Below, piece by piece: positions 1 to 8,671 of a stretch of DNA of 31,948 nucleotides. The notes under the pieces are model-generated. The model did no database searches. It saw nothing but the letters and a program-made list of their open reading frames with translations, and was not told where the DNA came from. Every line of letters begins with the position of its first letter. The first letter of the stretch is position 1. This DNA comes from JBFYKJ01 sp041306005 (GTDB lineage: Archaea > Altiarchaeota > Altiarchaeia > JAFGQM01), in contig JBFYKJ010000098.1 in the NCBI GenBank assembly GCA_041306005.1, forward strand, positions 1 to 31,948, read 5' to 3'. The position numbers and the translations under genes were made by a program.

Positions 1-1
1 C

Positions 2-640
2 AGGGGCCTTGAGGAGATAGAATACCCGGCGAGCGGCGAATGCGCGTTCTCCGTTGACGCCCTCAAGCGCATACAATTCTCAAACGGCTACGATATTGAG
101 ACGTCCGTCCTTTGCCAGGTCTGGAAGGAGTTCGGGCCCGACAGGATGGCGACCGCGGATTTCGGCCTATACCAGCACATCCCCGGGAGCGAAGAGCACG
201 TCAAGGACATGATGGCCGAGTTCGTGCACTCCTTAAGGCACTGGTCGGACGAGTACGGCATAAAAGTGGACGTCAATAAGCTGGCGGAAAGCTATGAGAC
301 GGAAGCTTACAAGATGGTCCAGGAGCGCTCGGAGCGGGCCGCCCGGATAGCGGGCATGGAATACGGCGGCAAGCAGTGGACCGATGATGAGCGGAGGATA
401 ACCGACTTCCTCAGGGTGCTGAAGGAGAGCTGGGGCGCGAATACGAAGCCCAAGCTGCTCATGCCTTGGAGAGCTATAGAGGAGCAGACCAACCGCGACC
501 CGGCATATTCTTACCAGGCGCTGAAGCTCTCGCTCCGGAAGAGATGCAACAAGCTGACCTCCAGCATAATCCTGTCTTCGATATACGTGGACAATACCGA
601 TGACATCATCCAAAAATATTCTGGTCTTCACGGACCTTGA
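2..640 (+). CDS. Glycosyltransferase C-terminal part, probable glycosyl-3-phosphoglycerate synthase (5' truncated)
   Basis: The open frame runs in from the left edge in frame 2, so the true start lies outside the window. The first ATG inside is at 146 and is not the start, because coding sequence continues upstream of it. Visible segments are SGECAFS and FSNGYDIETSVL followed by KEFG. They resemble the part of mannosyl- or glucosyl-3-phosphoglycerate synthases after the catalytic core, where a GE motif and an F..GY.xE motif are found. These enzymes transfer a sugar from a nucleotide sugar (GDP-mannose or NDP-glucose) to 3-phosphoglycerate, the first step to mannosylglycerate or glucosylglycerate, which are cytoplasmic compatible solutes. 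The call rests mostly on the next gene, a phosphatase of exactly this pathway, whose start overlaps this reading frame by 41 nt. Sugar specificity and GT family (GT55 or GT81) cannot be told from this fragment. Confidence 0.6.
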   Translation, partial: RGLEEIEYPASGECAFSVDALKRIQFSNGYDIETSVLCQVWKEFGPDRMATADFGLYQHIPGSEEHVKDMMAEFVHSLRHWSDEYGIKVDVNKLAESYETEAYKMVQERSERAARIAGMEYGGKQWTDDERRITDFLRVLKESWGANTKPKLLMPWRAIEEQTNRDPAYSYQALKLSLRKRCNKLTSSIILSSIYVDNTDDIIQKYSGLHGP

Positions 641-1418
641 CGGGACGCTCCTTGACAGGAACGACTATGCCTGGGCGGCGGCAAGGCCGGCGATAAGGCG
701 CTTGCAAGAGGCGAAGATACCCATAATCTTCTGCACGTCCAAGACGCGCCCGGAGGCCGAATATTATAGGCGCACCATGGTCATCAAAGACCCGTTTATA
801 ACTGAAAACGGCGGGGGAATTTTCATCCCCCGGGGCTATTTCGACTTTGACTTCCCGCATGTCAAGGAGCTGAAGGGCTACAAGGTAATCGAGCTGGCAA
901 AGCCCTACAGCCATGTCTGGGCGAAGCTTCGCGAGCTGAAGCGGGCCGAGGGCGTCGGGCAGATGACCCGCTTCCTAGATATGGGCGATGAGGCCCTGTC
1001 AAAGGACTCCGGGCTTTCTTCCGGCCTCGCCAGGATGGCCAAAGAGAGGGAGTACTCGGAAGCGTTCAAGTTCTCCGGGGACGAGGCCGTGCTGCAAAAG
1101 GCTGCCGCTAAGCTTGGCATCTCGCTCGCGCGGGGCGAAAGGTATTGGTGCGCAAGCGTAGGTAGCGACAAGGGCAAAGCGGTCGGGATACTGGCCGAGC
1201 TGTTCGCAAAGAAGTACGGCAGCGTGACAACGATAGGCCTTGGCGACTCCTTTAACGACCTGCCCATGCTCAAAGCGGTGGATTATCCCATACTCATGGG
1301 GTGCAAGGGCGGCAGCTTCAAGGAGATCGACCTCGCCAACTTGAGGAAATGCGCGGCATCCGGCCCGGAAGGCTGGGCCAAGGAGATACACGGCATCCTT
1401 GACCAAATGGCCGTATGA
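600..1418 (+). CDS. mpgP: Mannosyl-3-phosphoglycerate phosphatase (HAD superfamily, IIB type)
   Basis: This 272-residue protein is the size expected for the family. HAD motif I is FTDLDGT, with nucleophile D12 and D14. Motif II is in IIFCTSKT near residue 40. The Mg2+-binding motif IV is GDSFND at 215-220. ITENGGGIFIP is typical of the mannosyl/glucosyl-3-phosphoglycerate phosphatase branch. The enzyme removes the phosphate from mannosyl- (or glucosyl-) 3-phosphoglycerate to give the glycerate compatible solute. The start at 600 is forced, because no later start codon precedes the DLDGT motif. This makes a 41-nt overlap with the upstream glycosyltransferase, so the two are surely co-transcribed and probably translationally coupled. 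Family assignment is strong. The choice between a mannosyl and glucosyl substrate follows the usual family name and is less certain. Confidence 0.85.
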   Translation: MTSSKNILVFTDLDGTLLDRNDYAWAAARPAIRRLQEAKIPIIFCTSKTRPEAEYYRRTMVIKDPFITENGGGIFIPRGYFDFDFPHVKELKGYKVIELAKPYSHVWAKLRELKRAEGVGQMTRFLDMGDEALSKDSGLSSGLARMAKEREYSEAFKFSGDEAVLQKAAAKLGISLARGERYWCASVGSDKGKAVGILAELFAKKYGSVTTIGLGDSFNDLPMLKAVDYPILMGCKGGSFKEIDLANLRKCAASGPEGWAKEIHGILDQMAV

Positions 1419-1430
1419 GGCCCGAGCTTT

Positions 1431-1530
1431 TTAGGCGCACGATATTCCGCCTTATCCGGCACGGATATTCCGCCTTATCCGGCACGGATATTCCTGGCTT
1501 ATCAGGCGCATTCCTGGCTTATTAGGCGCA
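1431..1530. repeat. Short tandem repeat array with REP-like CTTATCMGGC cores
   Basis: Two identical 23-bp units lie at 1441-1463 and 1464-1486, starting GATATTCCGCCTTATCCGG. They are followed by diverged units at 1487-1510 (TTCCTGGCTTATCAGGCGCA with a GATA lead) and 1511-1530 (the same with TTAGGC). A partial tail of a further unit, TTAGGCGCAC, sits at 1431-1440. Every full unit carries CTTATC(C/A)GGC or CTTATTAGGC. The array fills the gap between the phosphatase gene and the antiporter gene. The repeats are seen directly. Their role (REP-like element, operator or terminator) is unknown. Confidence 0.8.
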
Positions 1531-1555
1531 GGATATAACTATCAATAACACCAAA

Positions 1556-2617
1556 ATGGCCATGCTCGCTGCAGCGATCCTCGCGGTCTCCCTTCTCGCC
1601 CTCGTCAAGAGCAGCGGCTATTTCGTCGAGGCGGCGGCGAGACTCGCCAAGAGGTTCGGCATCTCGGAGCTTGTCATCGGGCTCACGATAATAGCTGTCG
1701 GGACGACCATCCCGGAGCTCACCTCATCAGTCCTTGCCTCCGCCCACGGCTACACATCACTTGCAGTGGGGACTGTCGTGGGCTCCAACATAGCGAACAT
1801 AGGCCTGGTGCTGGGTTTCAGCGCGCTGATGGTCACGGTCAAGGTGGACAGGGAGCGGCTCGCCCGCGGCTGCACCGTGATGCTGGGCGCCTCGCTGATG
1901 TTCTGGTTTTTCGCCGGCGACGGCACGGTATCGTTCGCGGAGGGGGCTGTCCTCTTCTCCCTGGTGCCGTTTTACTTTGCCTTCCTGTTCAGCTACAGGC
2001 CGCACCCGCGGAAGCTGACGCGGGAGCTGACCGGATACTTGGTGACATACGTCTCCGGCTTCAGGAGGCTAAGCGGATTGCACAAGGCAGGGACCTACAG
2101 GCGCCTTTTCAAGGCCTCCGCCTACGGGAGGCTCACAAGCGACGGGCCGTCAAGGGACATATCGCTCATGTTCGTAATGGGCTTTTGCATCGCCTTAAGC
2201 GCGGAGTACGCAGTGCGCTCGGCCAGCCACCTGGCCGCGCTTCTAGGCATTGCGCAAGGCGTGATAGGCGCCACGGTGATAGCCGTCGGCACCTCCCTGC
2301 CAGAGCTCTCCGTCGCCGTGTCGGCCACGCGCAAGGGGTACCCAGGCATCATGCTCGGCAACCTCATAGGGGCGAACATACTTAACGTGCTGCAGGTGGC
2401 CGGCATAGCCGCCATAGTGTCGCCGCTGACCGTGCTCCCTGCCACGCTGACCATATCCATCCCTTTCATGGCGCTCTTCGCAGTCGCGCTGTTCGCGCTC
2501 GTCAAATCGGGGCGCACGATAAACCGGGCTGCAGGCGCAGGGCTTCTGGCGCTTTATGCGCTTTTCCTGTACCTGCTAATCAGCGGCGGGGCAATCCTGC
2601 CGCACGGCATTAGTTGA
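1556..2617 (+). CDS. Na+/Ca2+ exchanger-family cation antiporter (CaCA superfamily)
   Basis: This 353-residue polytopic membrane protein has both inverted alpha-repeats of the CaCA superfamily. Alpha-1 has GTTIPELT at 49-56 and GSNIAN at 76-81. Alpha-2 has GTSLPEL at 245-251 and GANILN at 272-277. The two acidic residues in the PEL motifs are the cation ligands in this family. Such proteins exchange Ca2+ (or another cation) for Na+ or H+ across the cytoplasmic membrane. Length and about ten hydrophobic segments fit prokaryotic YrbG/NCX_Mj-like members. A soluble, basic loop near 165-200 (RPHPRKL... and GTYRRLFK) separates the halves. The start at 1556 is preceded by GGATATAACT at 1531-1540, a possible TATA element, though closer than usual. 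Ion specificity cannot be fixed from sequence. The Ca2+ link to the Ca2+-binding-type repeats on nearby surface proteins is only suggestive. Confidence 0.9.
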   Translation: MAMLAAAILAVSLLALVKSSGYFVEAAARLAKRFGISELVIGLTIIAVGTTIPELTSSVLASAHGYTSLAVGTVVGSNIANIGLVLGFSALMVTVKVDRERLARGCTVMLGASLMFWFFAGDGTVSFAEGAVLFSLVPFYFAFLFSYRPHPRKLTRELTGYLVTYVSGFRRLSGLHKAGTYRRLFKASAYGRLTSDGPSRDISLMFVMGFCIALSAEYAVRSASHLAALLGIAQGVIGATVIAVGTSLPELSVAVSATRKGYPGIMLGNLIGANILNVLQVAGIAAIVSPLTVLPATLTISIPFMALFAVALFALVKSGRTINRAAGAGLLALYALFLYLLISGGAILPHGIS

Positions 2618-2653
2618 GTGCGGCCCAGCCGCGCTTTTATCCCGGCCCCCTTG

Positions 2654-2663
2654 CCTTTTTTAC
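2654..2663 (+). promoter_or_regulatory. TATA-like element of the unknown membrane protein gene
   Basis: CCTTTTTTAC is centred about 27 nt upstream of the ATG at 2685, with no purine-rich Shine-Dalgarno in between. The spacing fits a leaderless archaeal transcript. Confidence 0.45.
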
Positions 2664-2684
2664 CCTCCGCCCGAATAATAACCC

Positions 2685-3308
2685 ATGGACAAAAAAGCCC
2701 CCCCAAAAAGCGGCGCGCAGAAGGACGATGCGACCGAGCTCTGGCAGTCCATAAAAGAGCAGGAAGCGGTTTTAGGGTCCCCCGCCAAGATGCTCTTTGA
2801 CATCTCCGAGATAAGCCTCATATTAGACACCTATGACGACATCTTCTCGAACTTCGACCCCAGGTCCTACACCTACCGCAGCCTTTCCGAGGACTTCCTC
2901 ATACAGGCCAAGAAGGCCAGCCACAACAAGGATTTCGAGAACCTCGAGCTAAGGCTTCTAATCCCCAAGAGACTGCGCAACACCAGCACCGAGGCGCAGA
3001 TAAAAAGGCGGCTTCTCGACCACTTCAGCCGCCATTTCCACAACGCACAGGCCGATATACGGAAATCCCGCATGACCGGCGTAAAGAAGCTGATTGTCGG
3101 GGCCGCCCTCGGCGCGCTTGCGGCTTACCTGGCCTTCTACGAGCACAGTTTGCCCGCCGCGGCCATATTGATAGTGCTCCAGCCGGCAAGCTGGTTCACG
3201 ATGTGGACTGGCCTTGAGGACATCTTCAACATAAGCGAGCAGAAGAAATCCGCGCTCTCGTTCTACGAGAAGATGGCAAGGTGCCAGATAGCCTTCATAC
3301 CTTACTGA
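2685..3308 (+). CDS. Unknown membrane protein with two C-terminal transmembrane segments
   Basis: I do not recognise the family of this 207-residue protein. Residues 1-140 are charged, helical-looking and probably cytoplasmic. Two hydrophobic stretches follow at about 146-164 (LIVGAALGALAAYLAF) and 168-186 (LPAAAILIVLQPASWFTMW), joined by the short loop YEHSL, so they look like a helical hairpin. A short tail ends in QIAFIPY. There is no signal peptide and no catalytic motif I can name. The start at 2685 has a TATA-like tract at the leaderless distance. An in-frame-free upstream ATG at 2618 in another frame has no support. The gene is a single-gene unit between the antiporter and the surface-protein pair. 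Confidence 0.75.
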   Translation: MDKKAPPKSGAQKDDATELWQSIKEQEAVLGSPAKMLFDISEISLILDTYDDIFSNFDPRSYTYRSLSEDFLIQAKKASHNKDFENLELRLLIPKRLRNTSTEAQIKRRLLDHFSRHFHNAQADIRKSRMTGVKKLIVGAALGALAAYLAFYEHSLPAAAILIVLQPASWFTMWTGLEDIFNISEQKKSALSFYEKMARCQIAFIPY

Positions 3309-3315
3309 CCCGCCG

Positions 3316-3326
3316 CATTTTTATTC
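3316..3326 (+). promoter_or_regulatory. TATA-like element of the first beta-helix surface protein
   Basis: CATTTTTATTC is centred about 32 nt before the ATG at 3353. Almost the same sequence sits at the same distance before the paralogous gene at 5984, which supports it as a promoter element. Confidence 0.5.
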
Positions 3327-3352
3327 GTCCAGGGCTTCACATATAGTCCGAA

Positions 3353-5908
3353 ATGGGCTATGACTCCGCCCCGGCATACCTCGCATTCCTAGTGCTCCTG
3401 GCGGCAGCCGTGCCCCAGCCCGCCTCCGCGGCCACCCCGGATTGCAACACCCACCTCACCAGCGACACGACATATGTCTTTGACAAGGACCTCATATGCA
3501 ACGGCGGCGGCATTGCCACCTCCGTGCTTTTCGCAAATAACCGGCACAACGTGACTGTGGACTGCGCCGGCTACAGGATAGTCAACAACGGGACCTGGAA
3601 CTACGGCATCCGGATAGGCCTCTCCGGCCAGCCATCCCAGAACATAACCATAAGGAATTGCGAGATAGTCAACATCTCCACAGGCTCCGTCGGCAGGGGC
3701 ATATCCCTCGCGGGCACAAGCTCCGCCCAGCCTACCCGCAACATAATCATAGCCGACACGAAAATAAGCCTGAACACCACCGACTTCAACTACATGGGCA
3801 TAGTAGGGTCCTATTTGGATGACGTGGCCATAGACAACGTGTCGATCCGGGCCGCCGGCACCAACATCGACATGAGCGGTGTCAGCGGCCTCCTGGTCAC
3901 GGGTTGCGACCTCGAGGCGAGCACGTCGGCGAGCGGCATCATGATCTCCTCGAGTTCCGGCTCAGGGAGCAACGCCACCGTCGAGGACTGCGACATATCC
4001 GGCTGCGGGAACGGGATATACCTCATCCAGTATCCGGACATGCACATAATCGGCAGCCGCCTCGCAGGGAACTGGAACGGGGTATCGGTTCTGGGCCTGG
4101 TGGACGGCCTTGAGATATCGCGCAATGACATAACCAATAGTCACAACGTAGGTATCCTCACCTATTGGACGACAACCCCGGACAGCAACTTCACAATCTC
4201 GCACAACAACATCACGGGGACGACGGACGGCGACGGCATCGAGTTCGGGAACAAGCTGGAGGACAGCGTGATATCCTTCAACAACGTCTCCGGGAACGCC
4301 GGGGACGGGATAGACATGGGGTACCAGCCCGCCGGCGCCAATCTGACCCTGCTCAACAACACCGTCTGCGACAACAGCCAGGACGACGATGATCACTATG
4401 ATATACGCGGGGACGACGGGGTGGCGGGCGACGACAACACCTGCGAGACGACGTCGAACTACGCCGACGAGGGGCGCTTCGTAGGCTGCGACACATCCTG
4501 CAGCGGGTGCGTGGACAACGACACGGACGGCTTCTACGCGGGAGGCGGCTGCGTCGGGCCGCTGGACTGCAACGACGCCGACGCGGGGGTGTTGCCGGCC
4601 AAGCAGGGACTGGTAGTCGACAGGGACATGGTGATCTGCGCGGATACTTACTATGCCTACACGGATGAGTGGGGTGAATCAAGCCCGATGTTCATCATGG
4701 ACACGGACAACGTCACCCTCGACTGCAACGGCTCTTTCTTCCACGGCGACTATGAGCCCGGGGAGGACGACCTTTACTTCATCGAGACAATGGCCGACAA
4801 CATCACTGTGGCCAACTGCACTGTCATTAATTACGAGACCGGCGTAGAATCCGACGGCTCGAACGCGGCCATCCTTGACAACACATTCATAAACGTCTCC
4901 GACGCGGCCCGTGTCCGCAACGGCAGCACGGTTTCGCGCAACGGCTTCACCAGCGTCTGGCGCGCGGTATATGTCCGGGGCTCGGACTGCACAATCACCA
5001 ATAACGTGATGGACCGAGTGGCGATAGGCGTGTGGCTCAGGGGGTCGCTGTTCTCGGCGGTGTCCAACAACGTGATAGACAACAGGCTGACCCAGTTCGT
5101 CACGGACATACTCGACGAGGAGGGCGACCCCTACACGACATGGGGGATCCTCTTAGGCGACTCATGGATGGACGTCAACAACAACACGGTCTTCAACAAC
5201 ACCGTCGACTTTGCCACCTACGGCATCATGCTCGGCGAGGAAGACGCGGAAGTGGACTTCAACAACATAACGGCGAACAACGTCGACCTCTGCGACTTTG
5301 GCATCTACATAAACGTCTCGTCCGGCAACACTTTGAACGACAACTGGGTCTGCTACTGCGATGAAGCGGACATATACGTGGAGAGCAAGAGCGACACCGA
5401 CACGGGCGACGGCAACACCTGCCAGAACGTGGTCGACTGGGCCGACACCACCGCCGGGCCGACGGGCTGCACAGACCCGTGCGAGTTAGGGCCGGAAGAG
5501 GAGGAAGAGCCGGAAGAGGAGGACGAGGAGAGCCACGGCGGGGCGACATATTACATGTTCGGCACCGGGACTGTGCAGCCGCCCCAGCCTCCGGCACAGC
5601 CACCTTCCGGCACCCCGTCAGGGGGCGCAGTTGCGGGCGGGGGGCAGGAAGTCATAGCGCCGCCCAACCTAACGCCTGAAGAACGGCCGGAGCAGCCGCT
5701 CGGGCAGGGCGCCGCCGCAGCGGCCGACCCGCAGAGTGCACCCTTAACGCCCGCAACCCATGGCGCAGACCTGTCCTGGCCCCTCTGGCCGGCGCTCATC
5801 GTGATTGCGGGGATAGTCTATCTGTTTCTTGTCAAGGAACGGAAGGCCGCGAAGAAGACAAAGAAGCGCAAAAAGCCGCGGAAGGTGTCCGGCCTTAGGG
5901 CGCTTTGA
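3353..5908 (+). CDS. Surface-anchored right-handed beta-helix protein with MopE-like motif (paralogue 1)
   Basis: This 851-residue protein has a signal peptide at 1-26 (cut near PASA|ATP). A first parallel beta-helix of the NosD/pectin-lyase type spans about 27-370, with many ladder motifs such as NNVTVDC, ITIRNCEI and SHNNITG. A MopE-like Asp/Cys insert lies at about 386-412 (DNDTDGFY...LDCNDAD), then a second beta-helix to about 690. An acidic stretch (EEEEEPEEEDEE), a motif HGGATYYMFGTG, and a Pro/Gly-rich stalk follow. One transmembrane helix at about 808-828 precedes a Lys/Arg-rich cytoplasmic tail. Beta-helix proteins of this kind bind or cut polysaccharides, but I see no catalytic residues I can assign. 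Dozens of N-x-S/T sequons suggest heavy N-glycosylation. The layout says the protein is displayed outside the cell. The next gene is a full-length paralogue 75 nt downstream. Confidence 0.85.
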   Translation: MGYDSAPAYLAFLVLLAAAVPQPASAATPDCNTHLTSDTTYVFDKDLICNGGGIATSVLFANNRHNVTVDCAGYRIVNNGTWNYGIRIGLSGQPSQNITIRNCEIVNISTGSVGRGISLAGTSSAQPTRNIIIADTKISLNTTDFNYMGIVGSYLDDVAIDNVSIRAAGTNIDMSGVSGLLVTGCDLEASTSASGIMISSSSGSGSNATVEDCDISGCGNGIYLIQYPDMHIIGSRLAGNWNGVSVLGLVDGLEISRNDITNSHNVGILTYWTTTPDSNFTISHNNITGTTDGDGIEFGNKLEDSVISFNNVSGNAGDGIDMGYQPAGANLTLLNNTVCDNSQDDDDHYDIRGDDGVAGDDNTCETTSNYADEGRFVGCDTSCSGCVDNDTDGFYAGGGCVGPLDCNDADAGVLPAKQGLVVDRDMVICADTYYAYTDEWGESSPMFIMDTDNVTLDCNGSFFHGDYEPGEDDLYFIETMADNITVANCTVINYETGVESDGSNAAILDNTFINVSDAARVRNGSTVSRNGFTSVWRAVYVRGSDCTITNNVMDRVAIGVWLRGSLFSAVSNNVIDNRLTQFVTDILDEEGDPYTTWGILLGDSWMDVNNNTVFNNTVDFATYGIMLGEEDAEVDFNNITANNVDLCDFGIYINVSSGNTLNDNWVCYCDEADIYVESKSDTDTGDGNTCQNVVDWADTTAGPTGCTDPCELGPEEEEEPEEEDEESHGGATYYMFGTGTVQPPQPPAQPPSGTPSGGAVAGGGQEVIAPPNLTPEERPEQPLGQGAAAAADPQSAPLTPATHGADLSWPLWPALIVIAGIVYLFLVKERKAAKKTKKRKKPRKVSGLRAL

Positions 5909-5946
5909 CGCCCCGCAATGCCTCGCAGCATCCCCTGCAGATGCTC

Positions 5947-5957
5947 CCTTTTTATTC
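5947..5957 (+). promoter_or_regulatory. TATA-like element that fixes the start at 5984
   Basis: CCTTTTTATTC lies about 32 nt upstream of the ATG at 5984. It would sit inside the coding region if the in-frame ATG at 5918 were used. That earlier start would also add 22 residues before an otherwise standard signal peptide, so 5984 is preferred. Confidence 0.55.
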
Positions 5958-5983
5958 CGCGCCCAATTCACTTACCCGTTGAA

Positions 5984-8614
5984 ATGAGCCGTTCGCTCAT
6001 CCCGGGGTGGAAGTTTGCGGTCGTGATGCTCTTGGCGCTAGCCCTCCCCCAGCTCGCATCCGCAGCCACCCCCGTATGCGACACCAACATAACGACAAGC
6101 GACCAGTACATACTCTTTGACAGGGACCTGAACTGCACGGGCGGGCCCGGTGACGCGAACGCATACGCGCTGGCACTATACAACGCCGACAACGTGACAA
6201 TCGACTGCGCCGGCTACATGATAAACGCCAGCAGGATCAGGCGCTACGGCCTCCTCATAGGCGGCGGTGCGAGCAACGTCACCATCAGGGACTGCAGGAT
6301 AATGCACCCGTTCCACGGGACGACAAGCGAAGGGATCCACATAGCCTCCCTGTCCCCGGACATATCACGGAACCTCACGGTCGTCAACACGACGATAGAC
6401 GTCGACCCCGGTTGGAGCAGCTACGGCATATTGGACCGCCCCTTCAACGACGGCACCGAAGGCTTTACCCTGCGCAACCTTACGATCAGTGCCGAGAACG
6501 GCATAGAACTGAGAGGGAACGACAACGTCACACTTGTTGATTCGACTATCATAGGCGGCGGCACGGGTACGGGAGTATACATCTACTCGCTCTATAACCC
6601 GCCGACAAGGGACGCCCTCATAAGCGGCTGCGAGGTGTACGGGTTTGACGAAGGCATAAAAACCACAATGTTGGATGGCGGCGCGATTCGCGGCAACTAC
6701 GTGCACGACGTAAAGAATTTTGGCATATCCATAGAATCGGGGACTGGGCTGGAGGTGACGGGCAACGACGTCAGCGCAGGCGGCAGCTGCATAACCGTGC
6801 AGTTTGACTCGGCATATGACCCAAACGACCTCATGACGCTCGCAAGCAACAATATCCACGGCTGCGGCAGCTCCGGCGTGAGCATATATGCCACCCTGAA
6901 CGACTCGCTCTTCTACAAGAACAACATAACCGGCTGCGGCGGTTACGGGGTCTACGCCGCTACCATCCAACAGACCAACGTCACCTTCCTTGAGAACAAC
7001 ATCACCGGGAACAACCTCAGCGGCATATACCTGGAGTCCTGGGGCGGCGGCCCGAACCTGACCCGCAACTACGTCTGCGGCAACAACCTTGCGGGCGGCT
7101 ACTACGACATCGAGGACGAGGAGGACGCTTTCGGCGACGACAACACCTGCGAGACGGCGAGGGGCTACGCGGATGCGGGCAGGATTGGCGGCTGCGACAC
7201 ATCCTGCAGCGGCTGCGCGGACGGCGACATGGACGGCTTTTACCCTACCCCCGGCTGCGCCGAACCGCTTGACTGCGACGACTCCGACCCTGAAAAGGTC
7301 CCGGCCTACGAGAACCAGATGATAGAGCACGACGTTGTCCTCTGCCCGGGCACATACCTGCTGAACGACAGCGAGGAGGACGGCGCCCTGCTGATAAGGG
7401 CCGACAACGTGACCCTCGACTGCGCCGGCGCATCGCTCACAGGCAACTACTCGCCTGATTCCTTCATCTCGTCCGAGTGCATAGTGATAAACGGCCACAA
7501 CGTGACCGTGAAGGACTGCGTGATAAGCCGGTATGCAGTAGGCATCAGCGGCGGGGGGATTAACTTCACGATAGCGAACAACACCATCTCGGAGACGAGG
7601 GCCGGCATCGGGATAGGCGGCGAATACTGCAGCATAATACGCAACACGATATCAAGTTCCCTTGTCGGCATCGCGACGTTCTTCATGGAATACGGTAGTA
7701 TATCGGGCAACACCCTCGAGGACGACGTAATCGGCATCCGCCTAATCAGCCCCGCGGCAACCGCAGTCTCTGGCAACACGATAATGAGCGCCATAACCGG
7801 GTTCACGCAGCAGATACTCGATGACTCTGAGGAATCGGGCCTCACCTACGGCATACTCATGGAGTCCGAATGGGACGATGTCATTGGCAACAACCTCACA
7901 AACAACACAGTAAGCGGCTCTGACTACGGCATCGCGCTCAACGAGACCGGCGATGAGGAATTCGACTCGAACCGCATCGCAGGGAACAACATAACTTCGT
8001 GCGTTATCGGCCTCTTCATGAACATCGCGTCCAATAACCGCTTTGATCAGAACTACATCTGCGGCTCGACAGACGCCGACATCTACGTCCAGAGCAAGGA
8101 TGTCACGGACGTCGGCGACGACAACACATGTCAAACAACGTTCGGCTGGGCCGATTTGACCCCCGGGCCTACCGGCTGTAAGAGCTGGTGCGCCCCGTTG
8201 CCCGAGCCTCCCGAAACGGTTGAGGACGAGGAAGAGGAGAACCACGGCGGGTCGACATATTACATGTTCGGCACGGGTGCGGCGCAACAGCCCCCGCAAC
8301 AGCCCCCAATCCAGCCGCCCCAGCCGCCTTCACCCGAAACGCCGACAGGCGGCTTGGTGATGGGTGGAGGACAGGCTCCAAACGCAACTGCCGGAGAGCA
8401 GCCGGGCCAGCCGGCCGGGCAGGGCATCGCCGCGGGAGGCGCAGCGACCGGCTCGCAGCAGGGTTCCTTAACTCCTACGACCCGGGGCTCGGACTTGTCA
8501 TGGCTCATCTGGCCGGCGCTCATCGCGATCTTAGGGATAGTTCTCTATCTGCTGCTCGTCAAGAAGAGCGTTGCGAAAAAGAAGCCAAAGAGGGGCAGGC
8601 GCAGGAGGCAATAA
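5984..8614 (+). CDS. Surface-anchored right-handed beta-helix protein with MopE-like motif (paralogue 2)
   Basis: This 876-residue protein starts at 5984 (MSRSLIPGWK...), which gives a clean signal peptide ending near QLASA|ATP. Architecture repeats the upstream gene. There is a beta-helix at about 30-400 with NNVTIDCAGY and NVTIRDC ladder rungs. A MopE-like insert follows at about 408-442 (DMDGFY and LDCDDSD), then a second beta-helix to about 720. After that come an acidic run, HGGSTYYMFGTG, a Gln/Pro-rich stalk, a transmembrane helix at about 840-860 and a basic tail (KKKPKRGRRRRQ). The likely role is cell-surface adhesion or glycan contact; no active site can be named. It has its own TATA-like element, so the pair need not form one transcript. 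It converges on the metallopeptidase gene with a 57-nt gap. Confidence 0.85.
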   Translation: MSRSLIPGWKFAVVMLLALALPQLASAATPVCDTNITTSDQYILFDRDLNCTGGPGDANAYALALYNADNVTIDCAGYMINASRIRRYGLLIGGGASNVTIRDCRIMHPFHGTTSEGIHIASLSPDISRNLTVVNTTIDVDPGWSSYGILDRPFNDGTEGFTLRNLTISAENGIELRGNDNVTLVDSTIIGGGTGTGVYIYSLYNPPTRDALISGCEVYGFDEGIKTTMLDGGAIRGNYVHDVKNFGISIESGTGLEVTGNDVSAGGSCITVQFDSAYDPNDLMTLASNNIHGCGSSGVSIYATLNDSLFYKNNITGCGGYGVYAATIQQTNVTFLENNITGNNLSGIYLESWGGGPNLTRNYVCGNNLAGGYYDIEDEEDAFGDDNTCETARGYADAGRIGGCDTSCSGCADGDMDGFYPTPGCAEPLDCDDSDPEKVPAYENQMIEHDVVLCPGTYLLNDSEEDGALLIRADNVTLDCAGASLTGNYSPDSFISSECIVINGHNVTVKDCVISRYAVGISGGGINFTIANNTISETRAGIGIGGEYCSIIRNTISSSLVGIATFFMEYGSISGNTLEDDVIGIRLISPAATAVSGNTIMSAITGFTQQILDDSEESGLTYGILMESEWDDVIGNNLTNNTVSGSDYGIALNETGDEEFDSNRIAGNNITSCVIGLFMNIASNNRFDQNYICGSTDADIYVQSKDVTDVGDDNTCQTTFGWADLTPGPTGCKSWCAPLPEPPETVEDEEEENHGGSTYYMFGTGAAQQPPQQPPIQPPQPPSPETPTGGLVMGGGQAPNATAGEQPGQPAGQGIAAGGAATGSQQGSLTPTTRGSDLSWLIWPALIAILGIVLYLLLVKKSVAKKKPKRGRRRRQ

Positions 8615-8671
8615 ACGGTGCCCGGCATTAGGGCGCTCTGAACAGGCTAAGCGCGTAGCGGCTGCGGGCCA

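Noticed and set aside
5918..5983. Alternative upstream start for the second beta-helix protein
   Set aside because: The extension MPRSIPCRCS... would precede the signal peptide and cover the TATA-like element. The start at 5984 matches the paralogue.
6365..7498. Minus-strand open frame of 377 codons inside the second beta-helix gene
   Set aside because: It is an antisense shadow due to the GC-rich, repetitive Asn/Gly/Asp codons of the beta-helix, with no recognisable protein features.
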